Assembly (NCBI GenBank): GCA_963664625.1
Contig: OY761541.1
Span: forward strand, 2,914,001 to 2,978,000
Length of the DNA stretch: 64,000 nucleotides
Direction: 5' to 3'
From: CBDCFV01 sp963664625
GTDB taxonomy: Bacteria; Chloroflexota; Dehalococcoidia; Lucifugimonadales; UBA3495
Part shown: one piece after another, positions 32,986-42,282 of the stretch
Layout of the letters: every line of letters begins with the position of its first letter
Numbering within the stretch: position 1 is the first letter of the stretch
Notes under the pieces: model-generated
Told to the model about the DNA's origin: nothing
The model's database searches: none
The model's input: the letters and a program-made list of their open reading frames with translations, nothing else
Translations under genes and position numbers: made by a program

Positions 32986-33854
32986 CCGTCGTTGTAGACA
33001 GTAGTAGTTGTCTGCCTCCCGACTTGGTGCACAGGTGGAACATTACCGTCGTTCCTCACGAGTTGATCATCGACGGGATGTCTTATCGTGACGGTGTGGA
33101 CCTGCTTCCCAACGACTTTTACCAGATGCTGCGGGAGCATAAGGTAGTCTCCACCACCGCGGCGCCCAGTCCCCAAGCATTTCTCGAAGCCTTTCTCTCA
33201 GCCCGCGAAATAGCGGCTAACATCCTCTGCCTCACGTTGTCCGCCAACTTCAGCGTGGCCTACAAGTCAGCCTTGATAGCGATGGAAGAGGCCGGCGGGC
33301 GCCTGTCGCCTTGCGCGATAAAAGTGATTGACAGCCAGGCCGCCGCCGGAGCGTCCGGCCTTATTGCTCTTGCCGCCGCCCGTTGGGCCAAACAGGGCTA
33401 TACTCTTGAAAAGATAGAGGCAGGCGTCAGGAGCTTGATGCCGAAGGTCAATTTGCTGGCGTTCCTTGACACGTTCTATTATCTGCGCCGCAGCGGGCGG
33501 GTGAGCTCCATCAAGGCGTGGGCCGGCTCGCTGCTGGGAGTCAAGCCCCTCACGGAATTCAAGCAGGGACAAGCGTTCATGCTGGAACGGCCCAGGGGTC
33601 GCTCGGCCGCCATGGAACGCGTGGTGGACATAATGCGGCAACGTGTGGGCCAAACTCCGGTGATGGTGAACGTCATGGAAGCCGACGCGGCGGATGATGC
33701 CCAGACGATGCTACGGCACATCCAGCAAGGTCTCAACTGTCGGGAGTCCATTACCAGCCAGTTTACCCCGGTTATGGGGTCCCACACCGGGCCAGGACTG
33801 TTGGGTGTCGCCTTCCATGCTTACGATGATGAACAGGCGCGCCTTCAGGAATGA
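32964..33854 (+). CDS. DegV-family fatty-acid-binding protein
   Basis: 296 aa. DegV/FakB proteins bind a fatty acid and present it to the kinase FakA for phosphorylation into phospholipid. Seen: VAVVVDSSSCLPPDL, the lipid-contact STTAAPSPQAF, LSANFSVAYKSA, and DTFYYLRRSGRVSSIKAWAG. The start is TTG 32964, inside the preceding gene. No FakA (DAK-like kinase) is adjacent. Confidence 0.9.
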   Translation: MVCGHDVAVVVDSSSCLPPDLVHRWNITVVPHELIIDGMSYRDGVDLLPNDFYQMLREHKVVSTTAAPSPQAFLEAFLSAREIAANILCLTLSANFSVAYKSALIAMEEAGGRLSPCAIKVIDSQAAAGASGLIALAAARWAKQGYTLEKIEAGVRSLMPKVNLLAFLDTFYYLRRSGRVSSIKAWAGSLLGVKPLTEFKQGQAFMLERPRGRSAAMERVVDIMRQRVGQTPVMVNVMEADAADDAQTMLRHIQQGLNCRESITSQFTPVMGSHTGPGLLGVAFHAYDDEQARLQE

Positions 33855-34563
33855 ATTCGCAAGGCGAGAGCCAAAGGACCAGGCTCGAAGGGACCCGGTC
33901 CTGGATGCCGTCGCGTTGTTGCGGAGGGTCCTGCAGCGGGATGCCGAGATCCTCCCGACAAACTCTGCCGGTGGACCGTTCCTGCTGGTTTTGACCGGTC
34001 TGCCGGGTACCGGCAAATCTCACTTATCCAAGAGACTGCAACGCCGCCTTCCGCTGCTGGTCCTGGAGAGCGACCGGTTACGAAAGGCGCTGGCGTACAG
34101 CCCCAAGTACACTCCCGCCGAGAGCGCCCGCCTCTTCTCGGCATGTCATCTTCTGATCGAAGAGTTCCTTGGGCAGGGACGGCAGATACTGTTCGATGCT
34201 ACCAACCTGACCGAGAAGTTCCGCCAGCCGTTGCGCAACATCGCCGCAAGACGCGGAGTCCGTTTCCTGGTGGTGCGCTGCACCGCCCCCGCCGACCTGG
34301 TCAGGCGACGGTTGGCCGACCGTGGCGCGGGCGCACATCCCAGCGACTATTCCGACGCCGGTTGGCGCATCTACAGCAGGATGCACCCCTACGAGGAGGC
34401 CGTGGAGGGTCGCTATCTGAACGTTGATACTTCGTTGGATATCCTGGGTGTGGTGGAGGAAGTCGTAAGCGTGGTCAAGTCTGGGCTTCCCCGCCGCGCC
34501 TCGCTGGACGACAGGATAGAGGCCGTAAGCCGGGGTTGGAGTTGGGTAAATGAGCGACGTTAA
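33829..34563 (+). CDS. P-loop kinase of the AAA_33/zeta-toxin-like type
   Basis: About 244 aa. The start is uncertain: ATG 33829 or 33826, both overlapping degV, neither with a good ribosome site. Walker A is LTGLPGTGKSHLSKRL; then LLVLESDRLRKAL, ILFDATNLTEKFRQPL, VVRCTAPADLVRRRLADR. This pattern fits small-molecule kinases of the gluconate/chloramphenicol/zeta-like class; the substrate is unknown. It overlaps the MFS gene by 14 bases, so a transporter-kinase pair is possible. Confidence 0.75.
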   Translation: MNRRAFRNEFARREPKDQARRDPVLDAVALLRRVLQRDAEILPTNSAGGPFLLVLTGLPGTGKSHLSKRLQRRLPLLVLESDRLRKALAYSPKYTPAESARLFSACHLLIEEFLGQGRQILFDATNLTEKFRQPLRNIAARRGVRFLVVRCTAPADLVRRRLADRGAGAHPSDYSDAGWRIYSRMHPYEEAVEGRYLNVDTSLDILGVVEEVVSVVKSGLPRRASLDDRIEAVSRGWSWVNERR

Positions 34564-35818
34564 GGCGCTGCCCTATTCCGAGCTTCCCAGCAGCTACCAC
34601 CGGTGGAAGTGGCGCATCCTGCTGGCCTTCTGTGTTTTTTACCTGTTCATCTATCTGGGCCGCTTCAACTTCTGGCCCGTCGCTCCCTTGATCAAGGAAG
34701 ACCTGGCCCTCAGCCACATGGAGATCGGCCTCATCAACGCGCTGCTTCTCTGGGGCTTCGGGCTTGGGGACATAGTCCACGGAAGATTGGCCGAGGCCTA
34801 CGGGCTTCGCTTGTGGGTGTTGATGGGCGCGGTGCTTACTACCGTGTTCAACTGGGTCACCAGCTTCGGCACAAGCGCGTGGAGCATAGCCATCCCTTGG
34901 GGCATCGTCGGATTCGTCAACGCCGCCTGCTGGGCTCCGGCAATCAGCATGATCTCTCAATGGTGGCCCCGGCAGGACCGTGGGATGGCTATGGGCATCC
35001 TCGGCACTTTCACCGGCGGGGCTATGCTGTTGATGTGGTGGGTGTCCGGCGCCGTCGGCGCCCAGTTCGGCTGGCAGGCGGCTTTCAGGTACCCGCCGTT
35101 GATAATCGCGGCGCTGGGCATCGGGTTTTTTCTGCTGACGAGAGACCGTCCCGCCGACGTGGGGCTGCCCGAGTATATCGAGGAAGACGCGGTCTCTGCG
35201 ACTCCGGAGGCAATGTCCGCGGAGCGGCTCAAGGGGTTTGGCCCGTATAAAGAGCTGTTGTCGAACCCGCGGTTCCAGTTGGCGAGCCACGTCAAGGGGC
35301 TGGAGAACGTGGTCCGGTACGGCCTGACCACCTGGGTGCCAATCTATTACTTCACCCAAGGCGGACTGTCCATTGAGTCGACCATTCTGGTCACTTTCCT
35401 GTTGCCCTTGGGTTACCTGCTGGCGCCGCCGCTGGCCGGGATTATTTCCGACCGGTTGCTGCACAGCCAGCGCAGTCCTATGGTCATGGCCTCGTGTTTC
35501 ATCAGCGCCTTCGCCTTGGTCGCTATCGCGCTGGCGCCGCCGACCAACCTTCTGCTGGGCGCGGCGCTGCTCCTGATCGGGGGCGTGTCCATGGGGCTGT
35601 CCCTTATTGGTTCGATAGCAATCGACATCGCCGGCAGACGAATGTCGGGCACGTCGTCGGGGTTGATGGACGCCCACGGCTATGCCTATGCTGGGTTACA
35701 GGCGTTGGTGTTCAGCGTGGTGCTGGACATGACGGGCAGCCCGTGGCCCATTGTGTTCCTGTGTATGGCTGCCACCAGAGTGTTGTCGGCCGGCATGATA
35801 GCGGCGGTAAGGGTGTAG
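34550..35818 (+). CDS. MFS transporter, organophosphate antiporter-like
   Basis: 422 aa with 12 predicted membrane segments. The opening WRILLAFCVFYLFIYLGRFN and the NAACWAPAISMISQWWPRQDRG region resemble the OPA subgroup (GlpT/UhpT) of the major facilitator superfamily. Transported substrate not determinable. ATG 34550 has GGAG upstream and is coupled to the kinase gene. Confidence 0.85.
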   Translation: MSDVKALPYSELPSSYHRWKWRILLAFCVFYLFIYLGRFNFWPVAPLIKEDLALSHMEIGLINALLLWGFGLGDIVHGRLAEAYGLRLWVLMGAVLTTVFNWVTSFGTSAWSIAIPWGIVGFVNAACWAPAISMISQWWPRQDRGMAMGILGTFTGGAMLLMWWVSGAVGAQFGWQAAFRYPPLIIAALGIGFFLLTRDRPADVGLPEYIEEDAVSATPEAMSAERLKGFGPYKELLSNPRFQLASHVKGLENVVRYGLTTWVPIYYFTQGGLSIESTILVTFLLPLGYLLAPPLAGIISDRLLHSQRSPMVMASCFISAFALVAIALAPPTNLLLGAALLLIGGVSMGLSLIGSIAIDIAGRRMSGTSSGLMDAHGYAYAGLQALVFSVVLDMTGSPWPIVFLCMAATRVLSAGMIAAVRV

Positions 35819-35864
35819 CCAACTATTTACCCATGTTTGAAGTCTACGAAATGTTCAATTGTTG

Positions 35865-37019
35865 ATGAGGACGGTACTGTGGGAATGGGTCAAACGTTTT
35901 TGCTTGGGCCTCGTCATGCTGGCGATGGCCTTGTGGGTGTTTTTCGCTGTGGTCCCGCAAGGTAGGGCGGCGTTCCACACCGCGCTTTTCGTGCTTCAGG
36001 TGCTGGAGTTGGGCGTCAAGCCCCAGTCCTGGTTCACCAAAGCGCCGGTGCGTGAAGAGACAGAGTACCCGCTTCCCGATGGAGCGGGCCAAGCCGACAT
36101 CTACCGGGTGCCGGACGGCAAGCCGCGGGCGGGGGTGTTGCTGTTCCTTGGCGCCAACGCAACGGGCCGGGATGACAAGGACGTGGTCAACTTGGGGTAC
36201 GCCCTCTCCCGGGCCGGGTTCGTGACGATGTTCCACTGGTCGGAGACCATGGGTATGCGCCACAATATAGACCCGGATGAGATAGAAAACCTTGTGTGGG
36301 CTTTCCAGTACTTGACCTCCCAGGAGTTCGTGGACCGGGACCGGGCGGGCATGGGCGGGTTTTGCGTGGGTGCATCCTTCGCGCTGGTGGCGGCGGCCGA
36401 CCCGAGAATTAACGACCAAGTGCGCTTCGTAAACGCCTTTGGCCCCTACTTCGACGGGTCAGACCTGTTGTTGCAGTTCGGCAGCCGGTCGCGCTTTTAC
36501 GACGGAGAAAGGGAGCCGTGGGAGCCGGACCAACTGACCAGGAGGGTGTTGGCCAACGAACTCATCGACACTGTTGACGACCCTCGTGCGAAAGAGATAC
36601 TGCAACTTCGGTTCCTGGCGGACCAGGACGTGTCTATGGATGGACTGGCGGAATTGGACCCGCAGGCGGAGAAGGTGCGCCAGTTGCTGGAAGGCGCAAG
36701 CCTAGAGCGGACGGAAGAGATTTACCGGGAACTGCCGGGCGAATTCCGGGACAAGATGGTAGAGATTTCTCCCAGTTCCCACGTCGGACAATTGAAGGCG
36801 GAACTCTTGATAATGCACGACCGCAACGACCGGTTGATCCCGGTAGCCGAGTCGCGGCGCTTGGCCGACGCGATGGAGAAGCGGGGCAACTTGCGCTATA
36901 CAGAGGTGCAGACCTTCGACCACGTGCGGCCGGGTAGTGGGGCTGGCTTGTGGGCGCTGGTCAAAGAAGGGGTCAAGCTGTACCGGCACATGTACGGTCT
37001 CGTTCGCCAGGCCGTTTGA
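35865..37019 (+). CDS. Membrane-anchored alpha/beta hydrolase of dienelactone-hydrolase type
   Basis: 384 aa with an N-terminal membrane segment (residues ~11-30). The hydrolase domain has the elbow GGFCVGASFA with Cys as nucleophile, as in dienelactone hydrolase, the acid in MHDRNDRLIP, and the His in FDHVRPGS. It likely acts at the membrane face on an ester or lactone. No catechol-pathway genes are nearby. ATG 35865 is chosen; two TTG codons precede it in frame and no ribosome site is evident. Confidence 0.75.
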   Translation: MRTVLWEWVKRFCLGLVMLAMALWVFFAVVPQGRAAFHTALFVLQVLELGVKPQSWFTKAPVREETEYPLPDGAGQADIYRVPDGKPRAGVLLFLGANATGRDDKDVVNLGYALSRAGFVTMFHWSETMGMRHNIDPDEIENLVWAFQYLTSQEFVDRDRAGMGGFCVGASFALVAAADPRINDQVRFVNAFGPYFDGSDLLLQFGSRSRFYDGEREPWEPDQLTRRVLANELIDTVDDPRAKEILQLRFLADQDVSMDGLAELDPQAEKVRQLLEGASLERTEEIYRELPGEFRDKMVEISPSSHVGQLKAELLIMHDRNDRLIPVAESRRLADAMEKRGNLRYTEVQTFDHVRPGSGAGLWALVKEGVKLYRHMYGLVRQAV

Positions 37020-37050
37020 ACGATATGATTAAGGGACTATCCTCATAGGA

Positions 37051-37087
37051 AAAGGCCCGGTAAGCGAAATGCCGGGCCTTTTGTTTT
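37051..37087. terminator. Bidirectional terminator between the hydrolase and cupin genes
   Basis: AAAGGCCCGG (37051-37060) pairs with CCGGGCCTTT (37072-37081), followed by TGTTTT. It lies between convergent genes. Confidence 0.85.
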
Positions 37088-37126
37088 GGCACGCCAAATG
37101 GGCCGTGTAACGCCGCCGCCGGAACT

Positions 37127-37498
37127 CTACGGTTCGGTCTGCTCGGTGTCGCTCCCTTTCACGGTAACGGTTATGTGCGCCATGGAAGTCGAGTCCGGCG
37201 CCCCGTGCCAGTGGTTCTCCCCGGCGGGAATGATTACAACGTCCCCCTCGCTTACTTCCAGGACTTCATCGTCGGTGGCAACCTTGCCGGTCCCTTCGGT
37301 GATGATGAGGATCTGGTCGCCGGAGTGCTTGTGGAACTTGTTCCTGGATCCGGCGTCGAACGCAACGATGGCGAAGTTGAAGTTGTCGCTGTCGTCGGCG
37401 TCCAGAATCGCCTGCCGCCACACCTGTGTTCCCGTCATCAGTCCGCCGGTCATCTCCGCCTTGGTCCTGGGAACGTCACTCATGGTTACTTTTTTCAT
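37127..37498 (-). CDS. Small cupin-domain protein
   Basis: 123 aa single cupin. Metal ligands fit the family: H, H and Q/E in KFHKHSGDQILIITEG, and the second motif VVIIPAGENHWHGA with His. Cupins of this size are usually metal-dependent enzymes or ligand sensors. GGGAGG lies five bases upstream of ATG 37498. No specific reaction can be assigned. Confidence 0.88.
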   Translation of the reverse strand: MKKVTMSDVPRTKAEMTGGLMTGTQVWRQAILDADDSDNFNFAIVAFDAGSRNKFHKHSGDQILIITEGTGKVATDDEVLEVSEGDVVIIPAGENHWHGAPDSTSMAHITVTVKGSDTEQTEP

Positions 37499-37617
37499 AT
37501 CTGCCTCCCAACTGGATTATGGATCGGTTAAAAGCCTTTCATTGTTCCGCGGCTTGGGGTTAAACCGGAATTGCGCCTTCGATAAGGATAACCCGCGGCA
37601 AAGGCCAAGTCTACCGG

Positions 37618-37998
37618 CTAGTCCGGGCCACGCCCGCGCATGGCGTCCAGAGATTCGGCGATAGTCCTGGCCAGCAACGAGGGGCGTTCGGTATACTCCG
37701 GCGTTGGGTACCATTCGTAATCGAAGCTCCGCAGCACCGTGCCGTCTATGCTGCACCGCAGGTTGGAAACTATCACTTTGAAGCCCAGGGACTGGGTGGC
37801 CTGCTCAGCCAACATCTCCAGCACTACTTCCGGGCAATCGTACACCACCAGAAAGCCGCCCTGCTTCTCCCCTTCAGCCACCCTGGCGCGGAACACTTGG
37901 CCGTACAACTCCACGTCCACGAGGGTGTAGGCCCTTTCCGGTATTTGATGGTCCGGCCAGCCTATGTTTATGGAACCGCCTACGTGCCAGTGGTGCAC
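37618..37998 (-). CDS. Hypothetical protein, unknown family
   Basis: 126 aa from GTG 37998, 56 bases after the permease stop in the same direction. Mixed alpha/beta, with YGQVFRARVAEGEKQGGFLVVYDCPE in the centre (in part) and two histidines near the start (HHWHVGG). No membrane segment or known motif. It may be co-transcribed with the ABC permease. Confidence 0.55.
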   Translation of the reverse strand: MHHWHVGGSINIGWPDHQIPERAYTLVDVELYGQVFRARVAEGEKQGGFLVVYDCPEVVLEMLAEQATQSLGFKVIVSNLRCSIDGTVLRSFDYEWYPTPEYTERPSLLARTIAESLDAMRGRGPD

Positions 37999-38054
37999 TG
38001 CTCCCAGTCCTCCCCGATCCGGCCTTCGCGCCGCCGGTCACGCTGGATTATAGC

Positions 38055-39695
38055 CTACTGCCGCGTTCGCAGCATAAGGAAGGCCAACGGCGCCGATGAG
38101 GCCAGGATCAGCAACAGGGCCGGCGCAGCTGCTTGGGCGAAGAATGCTTCCGATGCTGCCGACCAGATGGCCGTCGCCAGGGTCTGAAACCCTATGGGAC
38201 TCAGGACCAGGGTAGCCGGCAACTCCTTCATGGTGAGCAGGAACACCAGGGCCGCCGCCGACAGAAGGCCAGGCCTGACCAAGGGCAGCGTAATAGATGT
38301 AAAGACGCCAAAGGAGGTCCTCCCAAGTCCGCGGGCCGAGTTTTCCAGGTCGGGGCTTACTTGCAACAGGGACGCCCGGATGGAACCAACCGCCGCGGAG
38401 ACAAACAGCACCAAGTATCCCAATACCAAAAGCCCGGTGGTCTGGTACAGTAGCGGCGCGTAGTTGGCGCAGAAGAACACTAAGGCCAAGGCGATGGGGA
38501 TGCCCGGCAACGCGAACCCCACGTATGCGACACGTTCAAGGAGGTTGCTGAACATCCCGGCGTGGCGCACCGACAGAACGGCTATGGGCACGGCGGCGGC
38601 CACTGATGCCAATGCAGCCATACCGGAGACGATGACCGAGTTTCGCGCCGCTTCCCACAATATCAGCAGGGGTTCTCCGGCAGACACCCCGCGCACCAGC
38701 CAATAGACGAGCACCGAGATTGGCAGTATCAGCGAAACCACGATGACCAGCACTATCAGCCCGACGGCGGGCCAGCGCCATCTCCCCAAGTGTACCGGAA
38801 GGTTGGGCCTGATCGCGCCCGATCCGCTCCGGTAATACCGCCATTGGCCCCTGGTGAGGCCCTCCGACGCCGCCACCAGCAGGGCGACGGCCACCAGCGC
38901 CAGAGACAGCACGGCGGCCAGGTTGCGGTCCAGGGCGGAATCGTATTGCAGAAAAATAGCCCAAGTGAAGGTCTCATATCGAAGAAGCGACACGGCGCCG
39001 AAGTCGGCGAGTGTGTACAGCGCCACCAGCAATCCCCCGGCGGCGATTGACGGACGAAGGGCGGGCAACACGACCCTGAAGAAGGTCGACCGGGGGTTGT
39101 GCCCCAACCCCCTGGAAATCTCTTCCAATGCCGGGTCCATGCGGAGCAGCGCGGCCCGGACCGTAAGCAGCACGTAGGGATAGCTCAACAGCACCAGGGT
39201 AAGCGCTGCTCCAGGGAAGCCGTATATGTCGGGCAGCCGGTCCACGCCGAAAATCGGCTCCAACAGCTTTTGCAGCATCCCCTTGGGCCCCAGGGTGACG
39301 ACCACAACGAAACTCGCCACATAGCTCGGCATCACCAAGGGCAAAGCGGTAGTTACTGCCCAGAACGTGCGGAAGGGAATGTCGGCGCGGACGGTTAACC
39401 AAGCCAAGGGCACCGCAACGAGTATGGAACCCCCGGTCACTGCCAGTACCAGAAGCATGGTGCGCCCGAGAATTTCCAGGACTCTCACCCGCAGCAGAAT
39501 ATCCAAAGCGTCGGGGCCCGCCCCGATGGTGCGCAGGAGCAGATAGACCGGAGCCAGAAGCACGACGGCCGCCACCATGCACCCCGCAAGAAGCAGGAAC
39601 AAAGGGGGGCGTCCCGGCCGGCCCGCCAGTGCTTGGATCAGAGAAGACGCGCGCCGGTTCAAAAGTTTAGACTCGGTTGAGTTGGCCGTTTGCAT
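38055..39695 (-). CDS. ABC permease of the Fe3+/thiamine type (FbpB-like, two-domain)
   Basis: 546 aa with 12 membrane segments in two homologous halves. Each half carries an EAA loop for the ATPase: EEISRGLGHNPRSTFFRVVL and ENSARGLGRTSFGVFTSITL. This fused layout is typical of FbpB, SfuB and ThiP permeases. The matching ATPase is divergent at 40204-41379 and a DtxR-family gene follows it, which favours ferric iron over thiamine. No periplasmic binding protein is encoded within the window. Confidence 0.88.
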   Translation of the reverse strand: MQTANSTESKLLNRRASSLIQALAGRPGRPPLFLLLAGCMVAAVVLLAPVYLLLRTIGAGPDALDILLRVRVLEILGRTMLLVLAVTGGSILVAVPLAWLTVRADIPFRTFWAVTTALPLVMPSYVASFVVVVTLGPKGMLQKLLEPIFGVDRLPDIYGFPGAALTLVLLSYPYVLLTVRAALLRMDPALEEISRGLGHNPRSTFFRVVLPALRPSIAAGGLLVALYTLADFGAVSLLRYETFTWAIFLQYDSALDRNLAAVLSLALVAVALLVAASEGLTRGQWRYYRSGSGAIRPNLPVHLGRWRWPAVGLIVLVIVVSLILPISVLVYWLVRGVSAGEPLLILWEAARNSVIVSGMAALASVAAAVPIAVLSVRHAGMFSNLLERVAYVGFALPGIPIALALVFFCANYAPLLYQTTGLLVLGYLVLFVSAAVGSIRASLLQVSPDLENSARGLGRTSFGVFTSITLPLVRPGLLSAAALVFLLTMKELPATLVLSPIGFQTLATAIWSAASEAFFAQAAAPALLLILASSAPLAFLMLRTRQ

Positions 39696-39698
39696 CAC

Positions 39699-40203
39699 TG
39701 AACAACGCCCGTGATTCGGTTGGAACTACAGTGGGCCCGCGTATGTCTTGAATATTCCGCCAGGGAACATGTTGCCACGAATAATATATTATGTACATAC
39801 ATACCCCGAGATTGGGCGGCTGTTTTGGAGGCTGTGAATCACAACGCTCCGTAGAAGGGCGGGACTGTGGCTATTGGAGTGGAGAGTTGCGAACACTGAA
39901 CATAATGCGACCTTCCGCGTCCGATCCAGTGATTCTGCCCCGTGGCTCTCTGACGTGCACATAAAAATCAAGGATACGTGTGTTGACATATAAGTTTCCG
40001 ATGCGTACACTTGCGCACTGTGAAGTAGGGATATGGTCAGGTTGGTGATACGCACTCAATGTAATCATCGACCGCATTGACCGGGCTGAGATGGCAGGCA
40101 GTCCCTGTAGTGCCTGTGGACAGAGGCCCTGAAGCGACAGGCATACAGACCGGACCAAGCTTGGAGTTTTGACTAACTCTGTATCGGGTAAGAGAGGAAG
40201 ACT
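39699..40203. promoter_or_regulatory. Divergent control region between ABC permease and ATPase
   Basis: 505 bases, AT-rich in part, no gene seen. On the plus strand TTGACA (39983-39988), 17 bases, TACACT (40006-40011) is a reasonable promoter and would leave a ~190-base leader. An AT-rich palindromic patch with ATGTACAT (39790-39797) is a possible operator, but it does not match the DtxR consensus well. Confidence 0.45.
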
Positions 40204-41379
40204 TTGAGGCTGGCTTTCCCGACAATCGGCGAAAAGGCACGAAAGGATGGTCCTTCAATCTGTCACGACGTCTTGGTTGGTGAAAGAGCATCGAACTCCG
40301 TGGCGTTGGAATGCCGCGGCCTGACCAAGCGATTTGGCGACGTTCAAGCCGTATCCGGGTTTGACTTGACCGTGAAACCGGGCCAGATCGTAGCCCTTCT
40401 CGGCCCCAGCGGCTGCGGCAAGACGACGGCATTGCGTTTGATCGCCGGGTTCGAGCAGCCGGACACCGGCACAATCGCCATTGGTGACCGTACGGTGAAC
40501 GTGCCGGGCTATTCGACTCCACCGGAGCATCGAAACTTGGGTATGGTATTCCAGGAAGGCGCCTTGTTCCCCCATCTTAACGTGGCGCAAAACATAGCCT
40601 ACGGACTGCCCAAGGGCGACGGGCGCACCGACAGGGTAAACGAAGTGCTGGCCTTGGTGGGAATGACCAGTATGGGCCGGCGAATGCCCCACGAGCTTTC
40701 TGGCGGACAGCAGCAAAGAGTCGCGTTGGCGAGGGCATTGGCTCCCAGACCTGATATACTGTTGATGGACGAGCCGTTCTCTAACCTGGACCAGGGCCTC
40801 CGAGAGCAAATACGACGGGACGTGCTGGAGATCCTGAAGAAGGGTAAAATTACGGTGGTGTTCGTGACCCATGACCGCGAAGAGGCGCTGTACATGGGGG
40901 ACTGCATCGCGGTCATGAATCAGGGTCAGATCGAACAGTTCGAGTCACCAACTGGTATATTCCACGATCCGGCTACTCGGTTCGTCGCTGAATTTTTTGG
41001 AATGGTTGACTTCATCCCTGCTTGGAGGGACGGAGACAGCCTCATGACAGAGGTGGGTTCGGTAAGTTGGCCTGATGCCATCGACGCAATAGACTACGGG
41101 CCGGAAAATGCTGACTCCCCGAACAGCCCGCTAGAGGTCATGGTACGAGCGGACTGTTTGGACTGTCGCCCCTCCGACGAAGGGAGGGCGATAGTCGTAG
41201 AAAGGGAATTCCGGGGTGCTTTCTTTCTTTATCGCGTGTTGCTGCCTTCAGGCCGTTCCGTGCGCTGCCTCTTGTCTCACATCATGGAGATTCCCGTAGG
41301 AGCTACGGTCTCTGTGGGTCTCCGTGATGGACATACGCTTAAACCCTTCGTCAGGGGAAAGGCCGTGGCCTTGGCGTAG
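40204..41379 (+). CDS. ABC transporter ATPase, FbpC-like
   Basis: 391 aa. Walker A LLGPSGCGKTTALR, Q-loop MVFQEGALFPHLNV, signature LSGGQQQRVALARAL, Walker B ILLMDEPFSNLD, H-loop VFVTHDREEA, then a C-terminal TOBE-like regulatory domain (~270-391). It energises the divergent two-domain permease, most likely for ferric iron uptake. TTG 40204 follows GAGGAA; the homologous part begins near residue 33, so the start may be further in. Confidence 0.88.
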   Translation: MRLAFPTIGEKARKDGPSICHDVLVGERASNSVALECRGLTKRFGDVQAVSGFDLTVKPGQIVALLGPSGCGKTTALRLIAGFEQPDTGTIAIGDRTVNVPGYSTPPEHRNLGMVFQEGALFPHLNVAQNIAYGLPKGDGRTDRVNEVLALVGMTSMGRRMPHELSGGQQQRVALARALAPRPDILLMDEPFSNLDQGLREQIRRDVLEILKKGKITVVFVTHDREEALYMGDCIAVMNQGQIEQFESPTGIFHDPATRFVAEFFGMVDFIPAWRDGDSLMTEVGSVSWPDAIDAIDYGPENADSPNSPLEVMVRADCLDCRPSDEGRAIVVEREFRGAFFLYRVLLPSGRSVRCLLSHIMEIPVGATVSVGLRDGHTLKPFVRGKAVALA

Positions 41380-41426
41380 AAAATGCCGGCGACCCGATTG
41401 ATAGCCGCGATCTCCAGGGGCAAGTT

Positions 41427-42179
41427 ATGCCGCGACCGAGACGGGCTAACAGACGGGCTGACGCAAGTGAATCGGATTCCCAGGACGAACGCCTTTCCCC
41501 GGGAACCGAGAACTATCTTCTCAGCCTTTACACCTTGTGGGAAGATTCAACGTTTCCCACCACGACGCAACTTACCGATACCTTGAGACAGCTTCCCCCT
41601 ACCGAGGGACTGGGCACCTCGGTGCCGTCGGTGGCCGGAATGGTGCGCCGAATGCAACGCCAGGGACTGGTGGACATCGGCCCCGACAAACGCATCCGGC
41701 TCACCAATCGCGGTGTCGAAAACGGAGCAGACATCGCCCGCAGGCACCGGTTGGCCGAATGGCTGGTGGTGCGGCTGATAGGAATGGAGTTATACAAGGC
41801 TTACGTTGAAGCCCATCGCTTGGAGCATGGCATGTCCCAAGAGTTCCAGGAGAAGCTGATGGAACGGTTGGGCTACCCCAGCAAGTCTCCCTTCGGCCGT
41901 CCCATTCCCGGCAGCGGCGAACCCAACATACCCTCCGATGCCCTTACACTGGACACCGCTACTCCCAACGTAAACTACGTGGTGGACCGTGTGCCGGAGG
42001 AGGACATGATGCTGCTCAAGTTTCTGTGTGATTCAATGATCATGCCGGAAAACGAGATCACCGTGGACGAAGCCACCCCGTACCTTGGCGTAATCATGGT
42101 TGCGTCAGCGGGGCAGCGATTGCCCATTGGATATAACGTGGCCCGTCAGATCCTGGTCCGGCCCAGCACGGAGGCTTAA
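41427..42179 (+). CDS. DtxR/IdeR-family metal-dependent regulator
   Basis: 250 aa. N-terminal winged helix (LSPGTENYLLSLYTLWEDST, SVAGMVRRMQRQGLVDIGPD), dimerisation/metal domain (ARRHRLAEWLVVRLIGME, EAHRLEHGMSQEFQEKL, LGYPSKSPFGRPIPG), and a C-terminal SH3-like domain. DtxR proteins repress iron or manganese genes when metal-loaded. The DtxR ligand Cys102 (ACRWEH in the type protein) is His here (AHRLEH). Position beside the ABC genes suggests it regulates them. Confidence 0.9.
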   Translation: MPRPRRANRRADASESDSQDERLSPGTENYLLSLYTLWEDSTFPTTTQLTDTLRQLPPTEGLGTSVPSVAGMVRRMQRQGLVDIGPDKRIRLTNRGVENGADIARRHRLAEWLVVRLIGMELYKAYVEAHRLEHGMSQEFQEKLMERLGYPSKSPFGRPIPGSGEPNIPSDALTLDTATPNVNYVVDRVPEEDMMLLKFLCDSMIMPENEITVDEATPYLGVIMVASAGQRLPIGYNVARQILVRPSTEA

Positions 42180-42196
42180 GTGCCTGGGGATATTTC

Positions 42197-42224
42197 CCGT
42201 CATTCCCGCGAAGGCGGGAATCCG
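42197..42224 (+). repeat. REP-like palindrome
   Basis: Core ATTCCCGCGAAGGCGGGAAT at 42202-42221, consensus form, just after the DtxR-family gene. Confidence 0.95.
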
Positions 42225-42282
42225 GGGACTCCTGTAGAGCGGCGGTCTCGTGCACTGGTGTGCACTCGAAGACTGGGAGACT

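Noticed and set aside
39781..39800. DtxR operator in the AT-rich palindrome ATGTACAT
   Set aside because: Too short and unlike the TTAGGTTAGC-type consensus to support a call.
40083..40160. TPP riboswitch in the ATPase leader (CTGAGA present)
   Set aside because: The downstream conserved half (ACCTGAT...GGxTAATxCC) is not found, so CTGAGA alone is chance.
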